Part shown: piece by piece, positions 47,956-58,240 of the stretch | Numbering within the stretch: the stretch's first letter is position 1 | How the letters are laid out: the number at the start of each line of letters is the position of its first letter | Assembly: GCF_014284305.1 (NCBI RefSeq) | Contig: NZ_JACOFW010000001.1 | Span: 372,001 to 436,000 of the forward strand | Source: Affinundibacterium seohonense | GTDB taxonomy: Bacteria > Pseudomonadota > Gammaproteobacteria > Burkholderiales > Burkholderiaceae_D | Length of the DNA stretch: 64,000 bases | Direction of reading: 5' to 3' | Made by a program: the position numbers and the translations under genes | Notes under the pieces: model-generated | The model's database searches: none | Told to the model about the DNA's origin: nothing | Seen by the model: the letters and a program-made list of their open reading frames with translations, nothing else

Positions 47956-48381
47956 ATGACGACACCGCAAGTACAAAACATCATGGGCTGGTACGCCAAT
48001 CTCAGCCCAACTAGCCTAAAAAACATCGCCACTTTTTATAGCGAAGATGCACGTTTCAAAGATCCATTCAACGAGGTTCAGGGTATCCCTGCGATCCAAG
48101 CAATTTTCGAACACATGTTCAGCACGACGCAGTATCCTAAATTCATATTTGATGAGGTCATCGAGCAAGGATCAAAAGCTTTTCTCACATGGGAATTCCA
48201 CTTCGGTTTACGCGGTAAAAGCTATATCGTCAAAGGTGGATCTATGCTCACGTTTAATGAGAATGGATTAATCACCGACCACCGTGATTATTGGGATGCT
48301 GCGGAAGAGTTGTGGGAAAAATTGCCGATTATCGGGGGATTGGTTGGATGGTTGCGGCGGCGGTTTAGGGTACAGACCTAA
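47956..48381 (+). CDS. NTF2-like / SnoaL-type protein
   Basis: This is a 141-residue small cone-fold protein of the NTF2 superfamily (FYSEDARFKDPFNEVQGIPAIQAIFEHMF; DHRDYWDAAEELWEKLP). It could be an isomerase-like enzyme or a binding protein. It is the last gene of the operon, 36 bp after the SDR gene, and is followed by the terminator at 48400. Confidence 0.85.
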   Translation: MTTPQVQNIMGWYANLSPTSLKNIATFYSEDARFKDPFNEVQGIPAIQAIFEHMFSTTQYPKFIFDEVIEQGSKAFLTWEFHFGLRGKSYIVKGGSMLTFNENGLITDHRDYWDAAEELWEKLPIIGGLVGWLRRRFRVQT

Positions 48382-48399
48382 GACGCATAATTTTTCAAA

Positions 48400-48438
48400 A
48401 GAAAACGCCCTGAATGACTTGTTCAGGGCGTTTCGCTT
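48400..48438. terminator. Rho-independent terminator of the lipid operon
   Basis: aaacgccctgaa pairs with ttcagggcgttt across a 7-nt loop. The T tail is short (tttcgcttt). Confidence 0.75.
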
Positions 48439-48460
48439 TATCAATAATTCGTACAACTTT

Positions 48461-50347
48461 TTACTTCCAATCCCCACGCAATTCCTTCACCTGTTGCTGC
48501 AAACCTTCAGGTGAAATCTTGTCCGGATCTTGCGGTTCACCGACGATTAATTCCAAGCGCGAAAATGGGCCACGGCGGAATGAGCGATGAAATGGATTAC
48601 CTTTATCGCGCGACAGCAGACTTCCCCACAAACCACGCAAGGCCATAGGAATCACTGGAACGGGAGTCCGTTCGACGATCTTCATCACACCGCCTTTAAA
48701 CTCATTAATTTCACCATCGCGAGTCAGTTTTCCTTCTGGAAAAATGCAAACCAAATCTCCTTCATGCAAAGCTTGGGCGACGTCAATAAAGGATTTTTCC
48801 ATGAGCCATGGATTCTCTTTTGCTGGGGCAATCGGGATCGCTTTTGCGGTGCGGAACACCCAAGATAGAAATGGAATCTTAAAGATATTGTGATCCATCA
48901 CGAAGCGAATTGGGCGTGGGCTGTATGCCATGATGACGATCGCATCCATGTAACTGACGTGATTACAAACCAACACCGCAGCGCCTTCAGCTGGAATTTT
49001 ATCGACGTTGACGCCTTTCACTCTATGCACGGTATGAATCAGAATCCATGCGACAAAGCGCATCAAAAATTCTGGCACCACACTAAAAATATAGATCGCC
49101 ACCAAGGCATTTAAAATCGCGGTTGCCATGAAAATTTGTGGAATCGTGAATCCTTGCTTCAACATCAGCATTGCAGCCAATGCTGCCACGACCATGAATA
49201 AGGCATTCATGATGTTCATACCGGCAATCGTACGCGACAAATGTTGCGGATCGCAACGCGTTTGAATCAATGCAAACAAAGGCACGATATACAAACCACC
49301 AAAAATACCAATCATAAAAATATCGAACAAGATTTTATAGCTACCGACTTGATCGAGAAAACTCATCGCTGTCACTGCTGCCGTATTCGTGTACATCAAA
49401 CTCGACAAATACAAATCAAATCCAAAGATCGATAAGCCGATTGCACCGAATGGAACCAAACCAATTTCAACCTTGTGTCCGGACAATCGTTCACACAACA
49501 AAGAGCCTGCGCCAATACCAAAAGAAAAAATCGTCAACAATAAAACGAAAACACTGTGATCACCGTGGAGATAATCTTTAGCGTAAAGAGGGAATTGCGC
49601 GAGCAAGATCGCACCATAAAACCAAAACCAAGAATTCGCTAATAGGGAGAGAAAAACCGGACGATTTTTTCTACTAAAACTAATGTTACGTACTGTTTCA
49701 GTGGCTGGATTCCAATTGATATTCAAATCGGGCACGGGTGCTGGTGAGGCAGGAATGCGTAAGCTAAACAACCAACCCAAAACCGCAATCAAAATACATC
49801 CGCCAGCGACCAGTTCAACGCCCCAAGGTTTATGCACGACCAACATGGCGCCTAAAATTTCACCTAAAAGAATACCAACGAAGGTGCCCATTTCAATTAC
49901 ACCATTACCACCGACTAACTCATCCGAACGCAAATGTTGTGGCAAATAAGCGTACTTGACGGGACCAAACAAGGTCGAATGAATACCCATGCCGGCGACA
50001 GCAGCAACCAAAATCCATATGTTTTTAGTCATCCAGCCATAAGCCGCGATCGCCATAATGACTATCTCTAGCAATTTAACGTAGCGCGCAACTTTTCCCT
50101 TTTCAAACTTATCAGCTAATTGACCCGAGGTCGCAGAAAATAAAACGAAGGGCAAAATAAACAAACCTGGAATGAGATTATTCAACAAGCCAACTTCCAT
50201 CGTTGTCCAAGTCAAAGCATCGTAGGTCAAGACTGTGAGCAAGGCTGTTTTGAAGACGTTATCGTTAAATGCCCCAAAAAACTGCGTCCAAAAAAACGGC
50301 GCAAAGCGACGCTCTTTCAATAGGGTGAATTGGCTATGTTGGCTCAT
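48461..50347 (-). CDS. Fused MFS transporter (LplT-like) and 1-acylglycerol-3-phosphate acyltransferase
   Basis: This is a two-domain membrane protein of about 628 residues. Residues 1-400 form a 12-helix MFS part like lysophospholipid transporter LplT (FAPFFWTQFFGAFNDNVFKTAL). Residues 425-628 form a PlsC acyltransferase with HX4D in NHVSYMD and FPEGKLTRDG. It probably flips and re-acylates lysophospholipids in the inner membrane. It resembles LplT-Aas without the acyl-ACP synthetase part. ATG 50347 (MSQHSQ) preferred over 50365. Confidence 0.9.
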   Translation of the reverse strand: MSQHSQFTLLKERRFAPFFWTQFFGAFNDNVFKTALLTVLTYDALTWTTMEVGLLNNLIPGLFILPFVLFSATSGQLADKFEKGKVARYVKLLEIVIMAIAAYGWMTKNIWILVAAVAGMGIHSTLFGPVKYAYLPQHLRSDELVGGNGVIEMGTFVGILLGEILGAMLVVHKPWGVELVAGGCILIAVLGWLFSLRIPASPAPVPDLNINWNPATETVRNISFSRKNRPVFLSLLANSWFWFYGAILLAQFPLYAKDYLHGDHSVFVLLLTIFSFGIGAGSLLCERLSGHKVEIGLVPFGAIGLSIFGFDLYLSSLMYTNTAAVTAMSFLDQVGSYKILFDIFMIGIFGGLYIVPLFALIQTRCDPQHLSRTIAGMNIMNALFMVVAALAAMLMLKQGFTIPQIFMATAILNALVAIYIFSVVPEFLMRFVAWILIHTVHRVKGVNVDKIPAEGAAVLVCNHVSYMDAIVIMAYSPRPIRFVMDHNIFKIPFLSWVFRTAKAIPIAPAKENPWLMEKSFIDVAQALHEGDLVCIFPEGKLTRDGEINEFKGGVMKIVERTPVPVIPMALRGLWGSLLSRDKGNPFHRSFRRGPFSRLELIVGEPQDPDKISPEGLQQQVKELRGDWK

Positions 50348-50382
50348 GTCAGAATAGACTCGCAAAAGCGACCATTAACAAA

Positions 50383-50430
50383 AAAGCCAATTCTAAAGTA
50401 ATTAGCTTTGGAATTGGCTTATTTTTTAAT
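50383..50430. terminator. Rho-independent terminator between two minus-strand genes
   Basis: aagccaattc pairs with gaattggctt across a 17-nt loop, with an A run on the left and a T run on the right. On the minus strand it ends the GNAT transcript before the MFS-acyltransferase gene. Confidence 0.75.
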
Positions 50431-50440
50431 GCACGAAAAT

Positions 50441-50869
50441 TTACAGTGATTTGTTCATATGCACGTGTTGAATACCGGCTTCCATAAATAATTCGCCTTC
50501 GCGATTAAATCCTTCGCGCTGATAAAATGGTTCAGCCGAAATTTGCGCATTCAATTGCACGGCATGCATACCGCGCATTTTTGCTTGCGCCATTAACTGA
50601 CGTAAGATCTCTGCGCCGACTCCACAACTGCGTGCAGTACTCAAGACAGCCATGCGACCAATGTGACCATCTGGCAAAAGACGCCCTGTGCCTATCGGCT
50701 TGCCTTGCGAATCGTAAGCAACCGCGTGCAGGCATTGTGCATCCATCACATCCCATTCGAGCTCGGCTGGGATTTTTTGTTCATCGACGAATACGGCCGT
50801 GCGCACGGCTTGCGCATCAGCCTGTAATTCTGACCATTCGCCGAGTTTTATTTGAATATTCGTATCCAT
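50441..50869 (-). CDS. GNAT family N-acetyltransferase
   Basis: This is a 142-residue acetyltransferase of the ElaA/YjcF-like kind (VRTAVFVDEQKIPAELEWD; GTGRLLPDGHIGRMAVLSTARSCGVGAEIL), with the acetyl-CoA loop around residues 75-90. The target is unknown. It lies 25 bp downstream of the curA-like gene and may share its transcript. Confidence 0.85.
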   Translation of the reverse strand: MDTNIQIKLGEWSELQADAQAVRTAVFVDEQKIPAELEWDVMDAQCLHAVAYDSQGKPIGTGRLLPDGHIGRMAVLSTARSCGVGAEILRQLMAQAKMRGMHAVQLNAQISAEPFYQREGFNREGELFMEAGIQHVHMNKSL

Positions 50870-50893
50870 ATTGATCTCTTTGTCTTTTGCCAG

Positions 50894-51898
50894 TTATTCT
50901 GGAATCAAACGCACTAATTGTTTGCCAAGATTTTTGCCTTTCAGCAGACCGATAAACGCTTCTGGCGCAGTGGCTAAGTTAGGCGCAATACTTTCTCTAA
51001 ATTTTAACTTACCTTGTGCGACCAACAAGCCTAATTCTTTCAAGCCTTGCGGCCACAAATCAAGATGTTCGGAAATAATAAACCCGCGCAAAGTCACGCG
51101 CATACTGAGTAAAATCCGCGCGTTCTGTATCGCCATGTCACCACCGTCATAGCCTGCAATCATGCCACAAAGGGCAATCCGGGCAAACGGATTCACACGG
51201 GCTAAGCAAGCATCAAAACTAGCTCCACCAACATTTTCGAAAATCGCATCAATACCATCCGGCGTTGCCGATGCGAGTTGTTGCTCCAAATCTCCAGCTT
51301 TGTAATCAACGCAAGCGTCAAAACCCAACTCATCGACCACATACCTACATTTTTCCGCACCGCGAGCGATACCAACGGCACGGCAACCACGCAATTTCGC
51401 AAGTTGTCCGACCACACTACCAACGGCACCACTTGCCGCTGAAACTACAATTGTCTCGCCCTCTTTTGCTTGCATGATTTGAGTCAATCCATACCAAGCG
51501 GTCATGCCCGGCATACCCACCGCACCGAGATAGGCAGATAAGGGAATATGCGTGGTATCAAGTTTGTGCAATAGTGCTCCGTCAGAGACTCCCATTTCTG
51601 CCCAGCCCATCATGCCGATAACCTTGTCACCAATCTGAAATTGTGGATTTTTGCTAGCGACAATTTCGCCTACCGTGCCACCAATCATGGTTTCGTTTAG
51701 GGCTTGTGGTGCAGCATAATTTTTCACGTCGTCCATGCGAACACGCATGTAGGGATCGAGCGAGAGGAAATGGTTACGGATCAGGACTTGGCCGTCATTG
51801 ATCGTTGGAACAGGAACAGACTCCAAACGAAAATTATTTGGCGTTACTTCACCAATTGGACGTGAGGCCAAAACGATGCGTTGAAAATGGTCAGTCAT
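50894..51898 (-). CDS. NADP-dependent medium-chain oxidoreductase (CurA / 2-alkenal reductase type)
   Basis: This is a zinc-free MDR family reductase of 334 residues, similar to curcumin reductase CurA and leukotriene B4 dehydrogenase. The N-terminal part has SLDPYMRVRMDD; the NADP site is SAASGAVGSVVGQLAK. It reduces carbon-carbon double bonds next to a carbonyl. Confidence 0.9.
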   Translation of the reverse strand: MTDHFQRIVLASRPIGEVTPNNFRLESVPVPTINDGQVLIRNHFLSLDPYMRVRMDDVKNYAAPQALNETMIGGTVGEIVASKNPQFQIGDKVIGMMGWAEMGVSDGALLHKLDTTHIPLSAYLGAVGMPGMTAWYGLTQIMQAKEGETIVVSAASGAVGSVVGQLAKLRGCRAVGIARGAEKCRYVVDELGFDACVDYKAGDLEQQLASATPDGIDAIFENVGGASFDACLARVNPFARIALCGMIAGYDGGDMAIQNARILLSMRVTLRGFIISEHLDLWPQGLKELGLLVAQGKLKFRESIAPNLATAPEAFIGLLKGKNLGKQLVRLIPE

Positions 51899-52070
51899 AT
51901 TTAGTTTTTCCTGTTTTTACATTCACTTCCAGGGCATGCGGAAGAAGGGTTGAAGAGTCAAAGCAAGCTCTGACGGTAATTCAGATAGAACAAAATGATC
52001 GCTTCAACTTTTGTAGAGTAGTTGCAAGCTGCGCTGATTGTAAGATGTTTACGGATACACTACGTTCTGG

Positions 52071-52091
52071 CGGCGCGGGTCGCACCCGCCC
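52071..52091. repeat. GC-rich palindrome, possible dispersed intergenic repeat
   Basis: gcgggt (52075-52080), cgc loop, acccgc (52084-52089), in a gap that is otherwise AT-rich. Neither side carries a terminator-like T run of the right polarity. Similar gcgggt-n-acccgc elements next to acgttctggcggc are, as I recall, scattered between genes in proteobacteria. Confidence 0.5.
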
Positions 52092-52116
52092 TAAGAAACA
52101 ACAAAAAAATTCAAAC

Positions 52117-52584
52117 TTAATCACTACCACCCATCTTCACCAAACCAGCTTTCGATTTCAGACTACGCAAATATTTGTACGTCCCCATCGCCTTTGCCAC
52201 TAATTTGTCGCCACTCCAGATTTCACCATCGCAAAAACACATGGTGGTCGATTGATGAAAAGCGACACTGCGTGCTTCGAGACGCCCGCCCACAATGCCG
52301 CCAGGCTGCAGAAACGTAGTTTTCATCTCAACGGTAACCACACCTTTCTGATCATCATGTAAAGAGCGTCCCGCCATTGCCATCACGACGTCAAGCAGAG
52401 TCATTAAGACCCCGCCATGCGTGATTTGCCAGCTGTTCATGTGGTGGTGATGCAGATCCAAAGACAAATTCGCTTTGCCCTCTTTCATCTCACCTGAAAC
52501 GATGCCGAGATAATCGAGGAAGGGGTTTTCAATTTGAGAAATCACACTAGAATTTTTGGTCGAATCAGACATCTTTTTAATCAT
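52117..52584 (-). CDS. PaaI family hotdog thioesterase
   Basis: This is an acyl-CoA thioesterase of the PaaI/4HBT hotdog fold, about 155 residues. The family region is HMNSWQITHGGVLMTLLDVVMAMA, with the catalytic Asp downstream of the HGG. It lies 30 bp after the thiolase gene on the same strand. Several near starts (TTG 52587, ATG 52584, ATG 52572) cannot be separated. Confidence 0.87.
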   Translation of the reverse strand: MIKKMSDSTKNSSVISQIENPFLDYLGIVSGEMKEGKANLSLDLHHHHMNSWQITHGGVLMTLLDVVMAMAGRSLHDDQKGVVTVEMKTTFLQPGGIVGGRLEARSVAFHQSTTMCFCDGEIWSGDKLVAKAMGTYKYLRSLKSKAGLVKMGGSD

Positions 52585-52614
52585 CAAAATAAATTAGCTA
52601 ACGCAAAAACGCGT

Positions 52615-53793
52615 TTATAAAACTTCAAACAGTCCAGCGGCACCCTGCCCGCCGCCGATGCACATGGTGACAACCACATATTTCACGCCACGACGTTTGC
52701 CCTCTAACAACGCATGTCCCGTTAAGCGGGCACCAGAAACGCCATAAGGATGACCAACTGCGATCGCGCCACCATTCACGTTTAAACGATCCATCGGAAT
52801 ACCCAGTTTGTCCGCGCAATACAATACTTGCACAGCAAACGCTTCATTAAGCTCCCATAGACCGATATCGTCCACCGTTAAACCAGCACGTTTGAGTAAC
52901 CTAGGAATCGCGAGTACAGGGCCTATACCCATCTCGTCAGGTTCACAGCCCGCGACGGCAAAGCCACGAAATACGCCTAATGGCTGCAAGCCTTTGCGCT
53001 CGGCCACTTGGGCATTCATGACGATGGTCATTGCCGCGCCATCTGAAAATTGACTGGCATTACCAGCGGTGATCACGCCATCGGGCAAGGCTGTTTTGAT
53101 TTTAGAAACGGCCTCCAAAGTTGTCCCAGCCCGTATGCCTTCATCCGCTGAAATCGTCACCTCGCGCAAATACTGTTCGCCCGTTTCCTTATCGGTCACC
53201 CGCATCGTCGTCATTACAGGAATAATTTCGGCATCAAATAAACCCGCTGCCAGGGCTGCGCTAGCGCGTTGTTGACTGCGCACGCCATATTCGTCCTGCC
53301 GTTCGCGTGAAATCTGATAACGCTTGGCGACAATCTCCGCAGTCTCTAGCATAGGCATATACACTTGTGGTTTATGCTGTTGTAACCAAGGATCACTGAG
53401 CATGTGTTTATTCATCTCATTTTGCACACAAGAGATAGACTCAACGCCACCTGCTGCGACGATATCGACTTCACCCGAGATCACGCGTTGCGCTGCCAAA
53501 GCAATGGATTGCAATCCCGACGAACAATAGCGATTAATCGTAATTCCAGGAACAGTCACCGGACAGCCAGCACGTAGGGCAATTTGACGTGCAATATTGC
53601 GACCATTTGCGCCCTCTGGAAAGGCGCAGCCAACCATCACATCTTCAATTTCGGGAGGGTCTAGCCGAGCTCTGCTCATTACCGCTGCTAGTGTTGGTCC
53701 GGCCATACTCGCGCCGTGCGTCATATTGAACGCACCTTTCCATGACTTTGCTAATCCGGTTCGCGCTGTCGCGACGATCACTGCGTCTGTCAT
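52615..53793 (-). CDS. Acetyl-CoA acyltransferase / 3-ketoacyl-CoA thiolase
   Basis: This is a thiolase of 392 residues that cleaves 3-ketoacyl-CoA in beta-oxidation, or condenses acyl-CoAs. The active-site Cys is in NRYCSSG (about residue 90), the His in [12 protein letters not shown] and the second Cys in CIGGGQGA. It sits with a thioesterase, and may work with the hydratase/dehydrogenase at 9246-11285. Confidence 0.92.
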   Translation of the reverse strand: MTDAVIVATARTGLAKSWKGAFNMTHGASMAGPTLAAVMSRARLDPPEIEDVMVGCAFPEGANGRNIARQIALRAGCPVTVPGITINRYCSSGLQSIALAAQRVISGEVDIVAAGGVESISCVQNEMNKHMLSDPWLQQHKPQVYMPMLETAEIVAKRYQISRERQDEYGVRSQQRASAALAAGLFDAEIIPVMTTMRVTDKETGEQYLREVTISADEGIRAGTTLEAVSKIKTALPDGVITAGNASQFSDGAAMTIVMNAQVAERKGLQPLGVFRGFAVAGCEPDEMGIGPVLAIPRLLKRAGLTVDDIGLWELNEAFAVQVLYCADKLGIPMDRLNVNGGAIAVGHPYGVSGARLTGHALLEGKRRGVKYVVVTMCIGGGQGAAGLFEVL

Positions 53794-53816
53794 CTTGTCT
53801 CCGATTTTTTAATTGA

Positions 53817-54734
53817 TTAGTATTCTGCTGTGAGCCTTACTTGCGCGTCTGTGACCATGAGGCGTGCTGTTGAACCTTGCATCAAGCTGGCTTTATCATC
53901 GCAATGACCGAATGGAAGTCCCGTAATAATCGGAGTCGCAATGGTCGAACGTAAAAATTTCAACATTGCTGCAAAATCATAACCATTGTCTTGCGGTGCC
54001 AAACGGTAAGCTGAGAAATTGCCCAACACGATTGCCTTTTGTTTCGCTAATACACCCGCCATGTGAAGTTGCAATAACATACGCTCGACACGGTAAGGAT
54101 GCTCTGCGATATCTTCAACAAACAAGATACCGCCTTCAACGTGTGGGAAATACTCGGTTCCAAGCAGATGGCAAATCATCGCTAAATTTCCGCCCCACAA
54201 AGTGCCTTCGAGATTTAAATCGGCACTTTGATCAGTCTCAAATTCCAGATCCGTTTTACGTTCGCGCAAAGCCTGTAAAAATTGGTGCTGGGTAAATGGA
54301 CGCAATTCATCGCGGGTGAAATCGTTACACAGCATAGGACCACACAAACTCGCTGTATTCGTCTTCGCTAACATCGCCAATTGCAGGGCATTGAAGTCAC
54401 TATAACCAACCAGCCATTTGCCGCTGCTTGCAGTCTTCTGCAAATCGATATCTGGCAATATGCGTGACACGCCATAACTACCGCGTAAAGCCATCACGAT
54501 ATCAACTTCGGGATGGTCAATGGCGGTGTGCAGTTGGGTTAAACGCATTTGGTCAGTCGCACCAAATCGTTCGAAACGATCCGCATGTTGGTAGTAGTTG
54601 ATCACATTAAAGCCAGCATTTCTGAGCGAATCTAAGCCTGCATCAATATTGGTATCATCTAAGGCTGCACCACTGGGCGCTACGATGGCGATGCAAGGAT
54701 GCTCAGGAAGTGTTTTGGGAAAAGAAATGGGCAT
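53817..54734 (-). CDS. ldcA: LD-carboxypeptidase (muramoyltetrapeptide carboxypeptidase, S66)
   Basis: This serine peptidase trims the last D-Ala from tetrapeptides during cytoplasmic murein recycling. It has 305 residues. The nucleophile Ser is in VGYSDFNAL, the Glu in FVEDIAEHPYRVER, and the His in PFGHCDDK. There is no signal peptide. It follows tadA by 43 bp on the same strand. Confidence 0.9.
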   Translation of the reverse strand: MPISFPKTLPEHPCIAIVAPSGAALDDTNIDAGLDSLRNAGFNVINYYQHADRFERFGATDQMRLTQLHTAIDHPEVDIVMALRGSYGVSRILPDIDLQKTASSGKWLVGYSDFNALQLAMLAKTNTASLCGPMLCNDFTRDELRPFTQHQFLQALRERKTDLEFETDQSADLNLEGTLWGGNLAMICHLLGTEYFPHVEGGILFVEDIAEHPYRVERMLLQLHMAGVLAKQKAIVLGNFSAYRLAPQDNGYDFAAMLKFLRSTIATPIITGLPFGHCDDKASLMQGSTARLMVTDAQVRLTAEY

Positions 54735-54777
54735 CGCTAGTGTCTCATATTCTGTAATCAGCGATTGATATTGCGTA

Positions 54778-55308
<531 letters not shown>

Positions 55309-55312
55309 TTAC

Positions 55313-55756
55313 TTAACCGTCAATCTCCGCCCAACAATTTGGCGTTTCGTATAAGGTAATTTTAGTCAATGACAAATGACGACCGTAGCGATCGTGATAG
55401 ACGTCTTTTAGCATATCGAATGCAATCTTTGCCAGATTTTCCACGGTAGGCACGCGATCAATCACAACAGTTTTGTGACCCGGCATACTTTCTAAAAATT
55501 GACGAACGACTGTATCTTTCTCGTAGACGATAAACGCGTGATCCCAAAGATCCACCAGATGTTTATTGGCTAGTGCTTTGATATCACCAAAATCCATGAT
55601 CATACCGTTGTCAGATTCGCCGTCTTTTTCAACGACATCACCAGTCAAGGTAATCAGCAAGGTATAGCGATGCCCATGCAAATTGCGGCATTGGCTATTG
55701 TGATCGGGAATCCGATGTCCGGTGTCGAATTCTACTTTTCTGGTAATGGTTAACAT
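55313..55756 (-). CDS. queD: 6-carboxy-5,6,7,8-tetrahydropterin synthase
   Basis: QueD is the second step of queuosine precursor (preQ0) synthesis from GTP. It has 147 residues. The active-site Cys and zinc histidines lie in SQCRNLHGHRY; the first His is in DTGHRIPDH, with later DFGDIK and LWDHAFIV typical. It lies between queE and tadA on the same strand. Confidence 0.93.
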   Translation of the reverse strand: MLTITRKVEFDTGHRIPDHNSQCRNLHGHRYTLLITLTGDVVEKDGESDNGMIMDFGDIKALANKHLVDLWDHAFIVYEKDTVVRQFLESMPGHKTVVIDRVPTVENLAKIAFDMLKDVYHDRYGRHLSLTKITLYETPNCWAEIDG

Positions 55757-55831
55757 GTATTGCCTGTGTACATAAGGTCTGGTTTGATGTCAGTTGACAT
55801 CCAAAACGACGACCAATAAAAAAATAATTAT

Positions 55832-56467
55832 TTAAGGGATTTGCAGCAATTTATGCGTCTGCAAACTCAATTTCCATTTTGGGTTGGCTTTGCAATAATC
55901 GATTGCTTTATGCAGATTATCCTGCAACAAAGGACCATCCATCGCTTGCAGATAATGGTGCTTAAAATCAAGCGCTTCATAAGCCTTCAAGTCTTGCCCC
56001 AATTGCGGAATCACCACCTTCAACTCATCGCCCTTGCGAACCACAAGTTGCGAGCCCATTTTGGGGCTCACGCAAATCCAATCGACACCCGTAGGTACTT
56101 CTATCGTGCCATTGGTTTCTATCGCAATCTCAAAACCTACATCGTGCATCGCATCGATTAAAGCCTCATCCAATTGCAATAAAGGCTCACCACCAGTGAA
56201 CACGACAAATTTAGTCGCCGCATGTGTGTCAGGCCACAAAGCATTAATACGCGCAGCAACAGCCTGCGGCGTCTTAAATTTACCACCGCCTTCGCCATCG
56301 GTTCCGACGAAATCGGTATCGCAAAACTGGCAAACAGCCGAGCTACGATCCTCTTCGCGGCCAGTCCACAAATTACAACCAGCAAAACGGCAAAACACAG
56401 CAGGCCGCCCAGCATGCGTGCCCTCGCCCTGTAAAGTATAAAAAATTTCTTTGATGCTGTAGCTCAC
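55832..56467 (-). CDS. queE: 7-carboxy-7-deazaguanine synthase
   Basis: This radical S-adenosylmethionine enzyme contracts carboxytetrahydropterin to 7-carboxy-7-deazaguanine. It has 211 residues. The cluster motif is CX14CX2C (C-NLW...AV-C-QF-C-D), the form known from Burkholderia multivorans QueE, rather than CX3CX2C. FTGGEPLLQLD follows. It is the first gene of queE-queD-tadA; queC and queF are not in the window. Confidence 0.93.
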   Translation of the reverse strand: MSYSIKEIFYTLQGEGTHAGRPAVFCRFAGCNLWTGREEDRSSAVCQFCDTDFVGTDGEGGGKFKTPQAVAARINALWPDTHAATKFVVFTGGEPLLQLDEALIDAMHDVGFEIAIETNGTIEVPTGVDWICVSPKMGSQLVVRKGDELKVVIPQLGQDLKAYEALDFKHHYLQAMDGPLLQDNLHKAIDYCKANPKWKLSLQTHKLLQIP

Positions 56468-56633
56468 GTAGTACTTTCAGTCGAATTTTTATGAACTCTA
56501 TGGAGCTTCGATGCGTTCAGAAATGCGTCAGTTGGGATGCAGCGCTAGGCGCCAAGCACAGCAATATGTCAATATTGCGCGCATTGGCAACAACGCGATG
56601 CGCCCAAATGACGGATTTATGAATGCAACGAAA

Positions 56634-58226
56634 TTATTCCCATTCTATTGTCGCCGGCGGCTTTCCGGAAATATCGTAAACAACACGATTAATCCCACGC
56701 ACTTCATTAATAATACGATTCGACACTTTACCCAACAGCTCATGCGGCAAATGTGCCCAGTGTGCAGTCATGAAGTCTTGCGTTTGAACCGCGCGCAAAG
56801 CGACAACATATTCATAAGTGCGGCCATCGCCCATTACACCAACCGATTTGACTGGCAAGAATACCGCAAATGCCTGACTCGTGGCGTCATACCAAGTTTG
56901 TGGTTTTTCAGCTTGTGGATCAACATAAGTATTACGCAACTCTTCGATGAAGATTGCATCAGCACGGCGCAGCAGGTCGGCGAAATCTTTTTTCACTTCA
57001 CCCAAGATACGTACGCCCAAACCTGGACCTGGGAACGGATGACGATACACCATGCTATGCGGCAAACCTAAGGCCACACCGAGTTTGCGTACTTCGTCTT
57101 TAAACAATTCACGCAATGGTTCTAACAATTTCAGATTCAAAGTATCTGGCAAACCACCGACATTGTGATGACTCTTAATTGTGTGAGAACCCTTCTTGCC
57201 CTTACCAGCGCTTTCGATCACGTCTGGATAAATCGTGCCTTGCGCCAACCATTTTGCATTTTTGAGTTTGCCAGATTCAACTTGGAATACTTCGACAAAT
57301 TCGCGGCCAATAATTTTACGTTTTGCTTCTGGATCGGTGACACCAGCCAGATGTCCCATGAATTGGGCTGTGGCATCAACGTGGATGACTTTAACACCCA
57401 GATTTTCAGCGAACATTTCCATGACCATCTTGCCTTCATCGAGACGTAACAGTCCATGGTCGACAAACACGCAAGTTAATTTATCACCAATCGCGCGATG
57501 GATCAAAGCAGCAGCAACACTACTATCAACACCACCAGACAATCCGAGAATTACTTCATCGTCGCCAACTTGAGCGCGAATCGATGCTACAGCTTCGGAG
57601 ATGTAATCCGGCATATTCCAGTCAGATTTGCAGCCACAAATATCATGCACAAAACGGCCAATAATCGCTTCGCCTTGTATCGTGTGAGTCACTTCTGGAT
57701 GGAATTGCACGGCATAAAAACGACGATCTTCGTCAGCCATCGCCGCGATCGGACAATTATCGGTGGATGCCATTAATTTGAAACCTGCTGGCATTTCATT
57801 GACTTTATCGCCGTGACTCATCCAGACTTTGAGCATGCCGTGACCTTCAGGTGTCACGAAATCATTGATACCATCTAATAATTTCGTATGGCTACGGGCG
57901 CGCACTTCAGCGTAACCAAACTCACGTACCTTGCCATTTTCAACTTTACCACCGAGTTGTTCCGCCATCGTTTGCATACCATAGCAAATACCGAGAACTG
58001 GCACGCCTGCATCGTATACAGCCAATGGTGCGCGTGGAGTATCACCTTCAGTCACACTGCTTGGGCCACCAGATAAAATAATGCCAGCAGCACCATAGTT
58101 GCGAATGAACTCATCGCTGACATCGTAAGGAAATACTTCAGAAAACACGCCAGCATCACGAACGCGACGAGCGATCAATTGTGTGACTTGGGAACCAAAG
58201 TCGAGGATAAGGATTTTTGAATGCAT
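56634..58226 (-). CDS. guaA: GMP synthase (glutamine-hydrolysing)
   Basis: GuaA aminates XMP to GMP. About 530 residues. The class I amidotransferase domain has the nucleophile Cys in GICYGMQ and the HPEVTH triad part. The ATP pyrophosphatase P-loop is [10 protein letters not shown], and the dimerisation domain follows with [14 protein letters not shown] chose ATG 58226 ([11 protein letters not shown]) by family; the frame also has starts at 58241 and 58244 that overlap the GGDEF gene by a few bases. Confidence 0.95.
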   Translation of the reverse strand: MHSKILILDFGSQVTQLIARRVRDAGVFSEVFPYDVSDEFIRNYGAAGIILSGGPSSVTEGDTPRAPLAVYDAGVPVLGICYGMQTMAEQLGGKVENGKVREFGYAEVRARSHTKLLDGINDFVTPEGHGMLKVWMSHGDKVNEMPAGFKLMASTDNCPIAAMADEDRRFYAVQFHPEVTHTIQGEAIIGRFVHDICGCKSDWNMPDYISEAVASIRAQVGDDEVILGLSGGVDSSVAAALIHRAIGDKLTCVFVDHGLLRLDEGKMVMEMFAENLGVKVIHVDATAQFMGHLAGVTDPEAKRKIIGREFVEVFQVESGKLKNAKWLAQGTIYPDVIESAGKGKKGSHTIKSHHNVGGLPDTLNLKLLEPLRELFKDEVRKLGVALGLPHSMVYRHPFPGPGLGVRILGEVKKDFADLLRRADAIFIEELRNTYVDPQAEKPQTWYDATSQAFAVFLPVKSVGVMGDGRTYEYVVALRAVQTQDFMTAHWAHLPHELLGKVSNRIINEVRGINRVVYDISGKPPATIEWE

Positions 58227-58240
58227 ATTTTTTAAAATCA

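Noticed and set aside
51805-52203. 132-residue plus-strand frame over curA and the following gap
   Set aside because: It is mostly antisense to curA and the thioesterase gene, and the middle encodes the GC-rich palindrome; no ribosome binding site or family.
56468-56633. Possible gene in the gap between queE and guaA (plus-strand frame from 56511)
   Set aside because: The frame continues as antisense of guaA, and neither strand shows a product I recognise. Nothing can be supported here.
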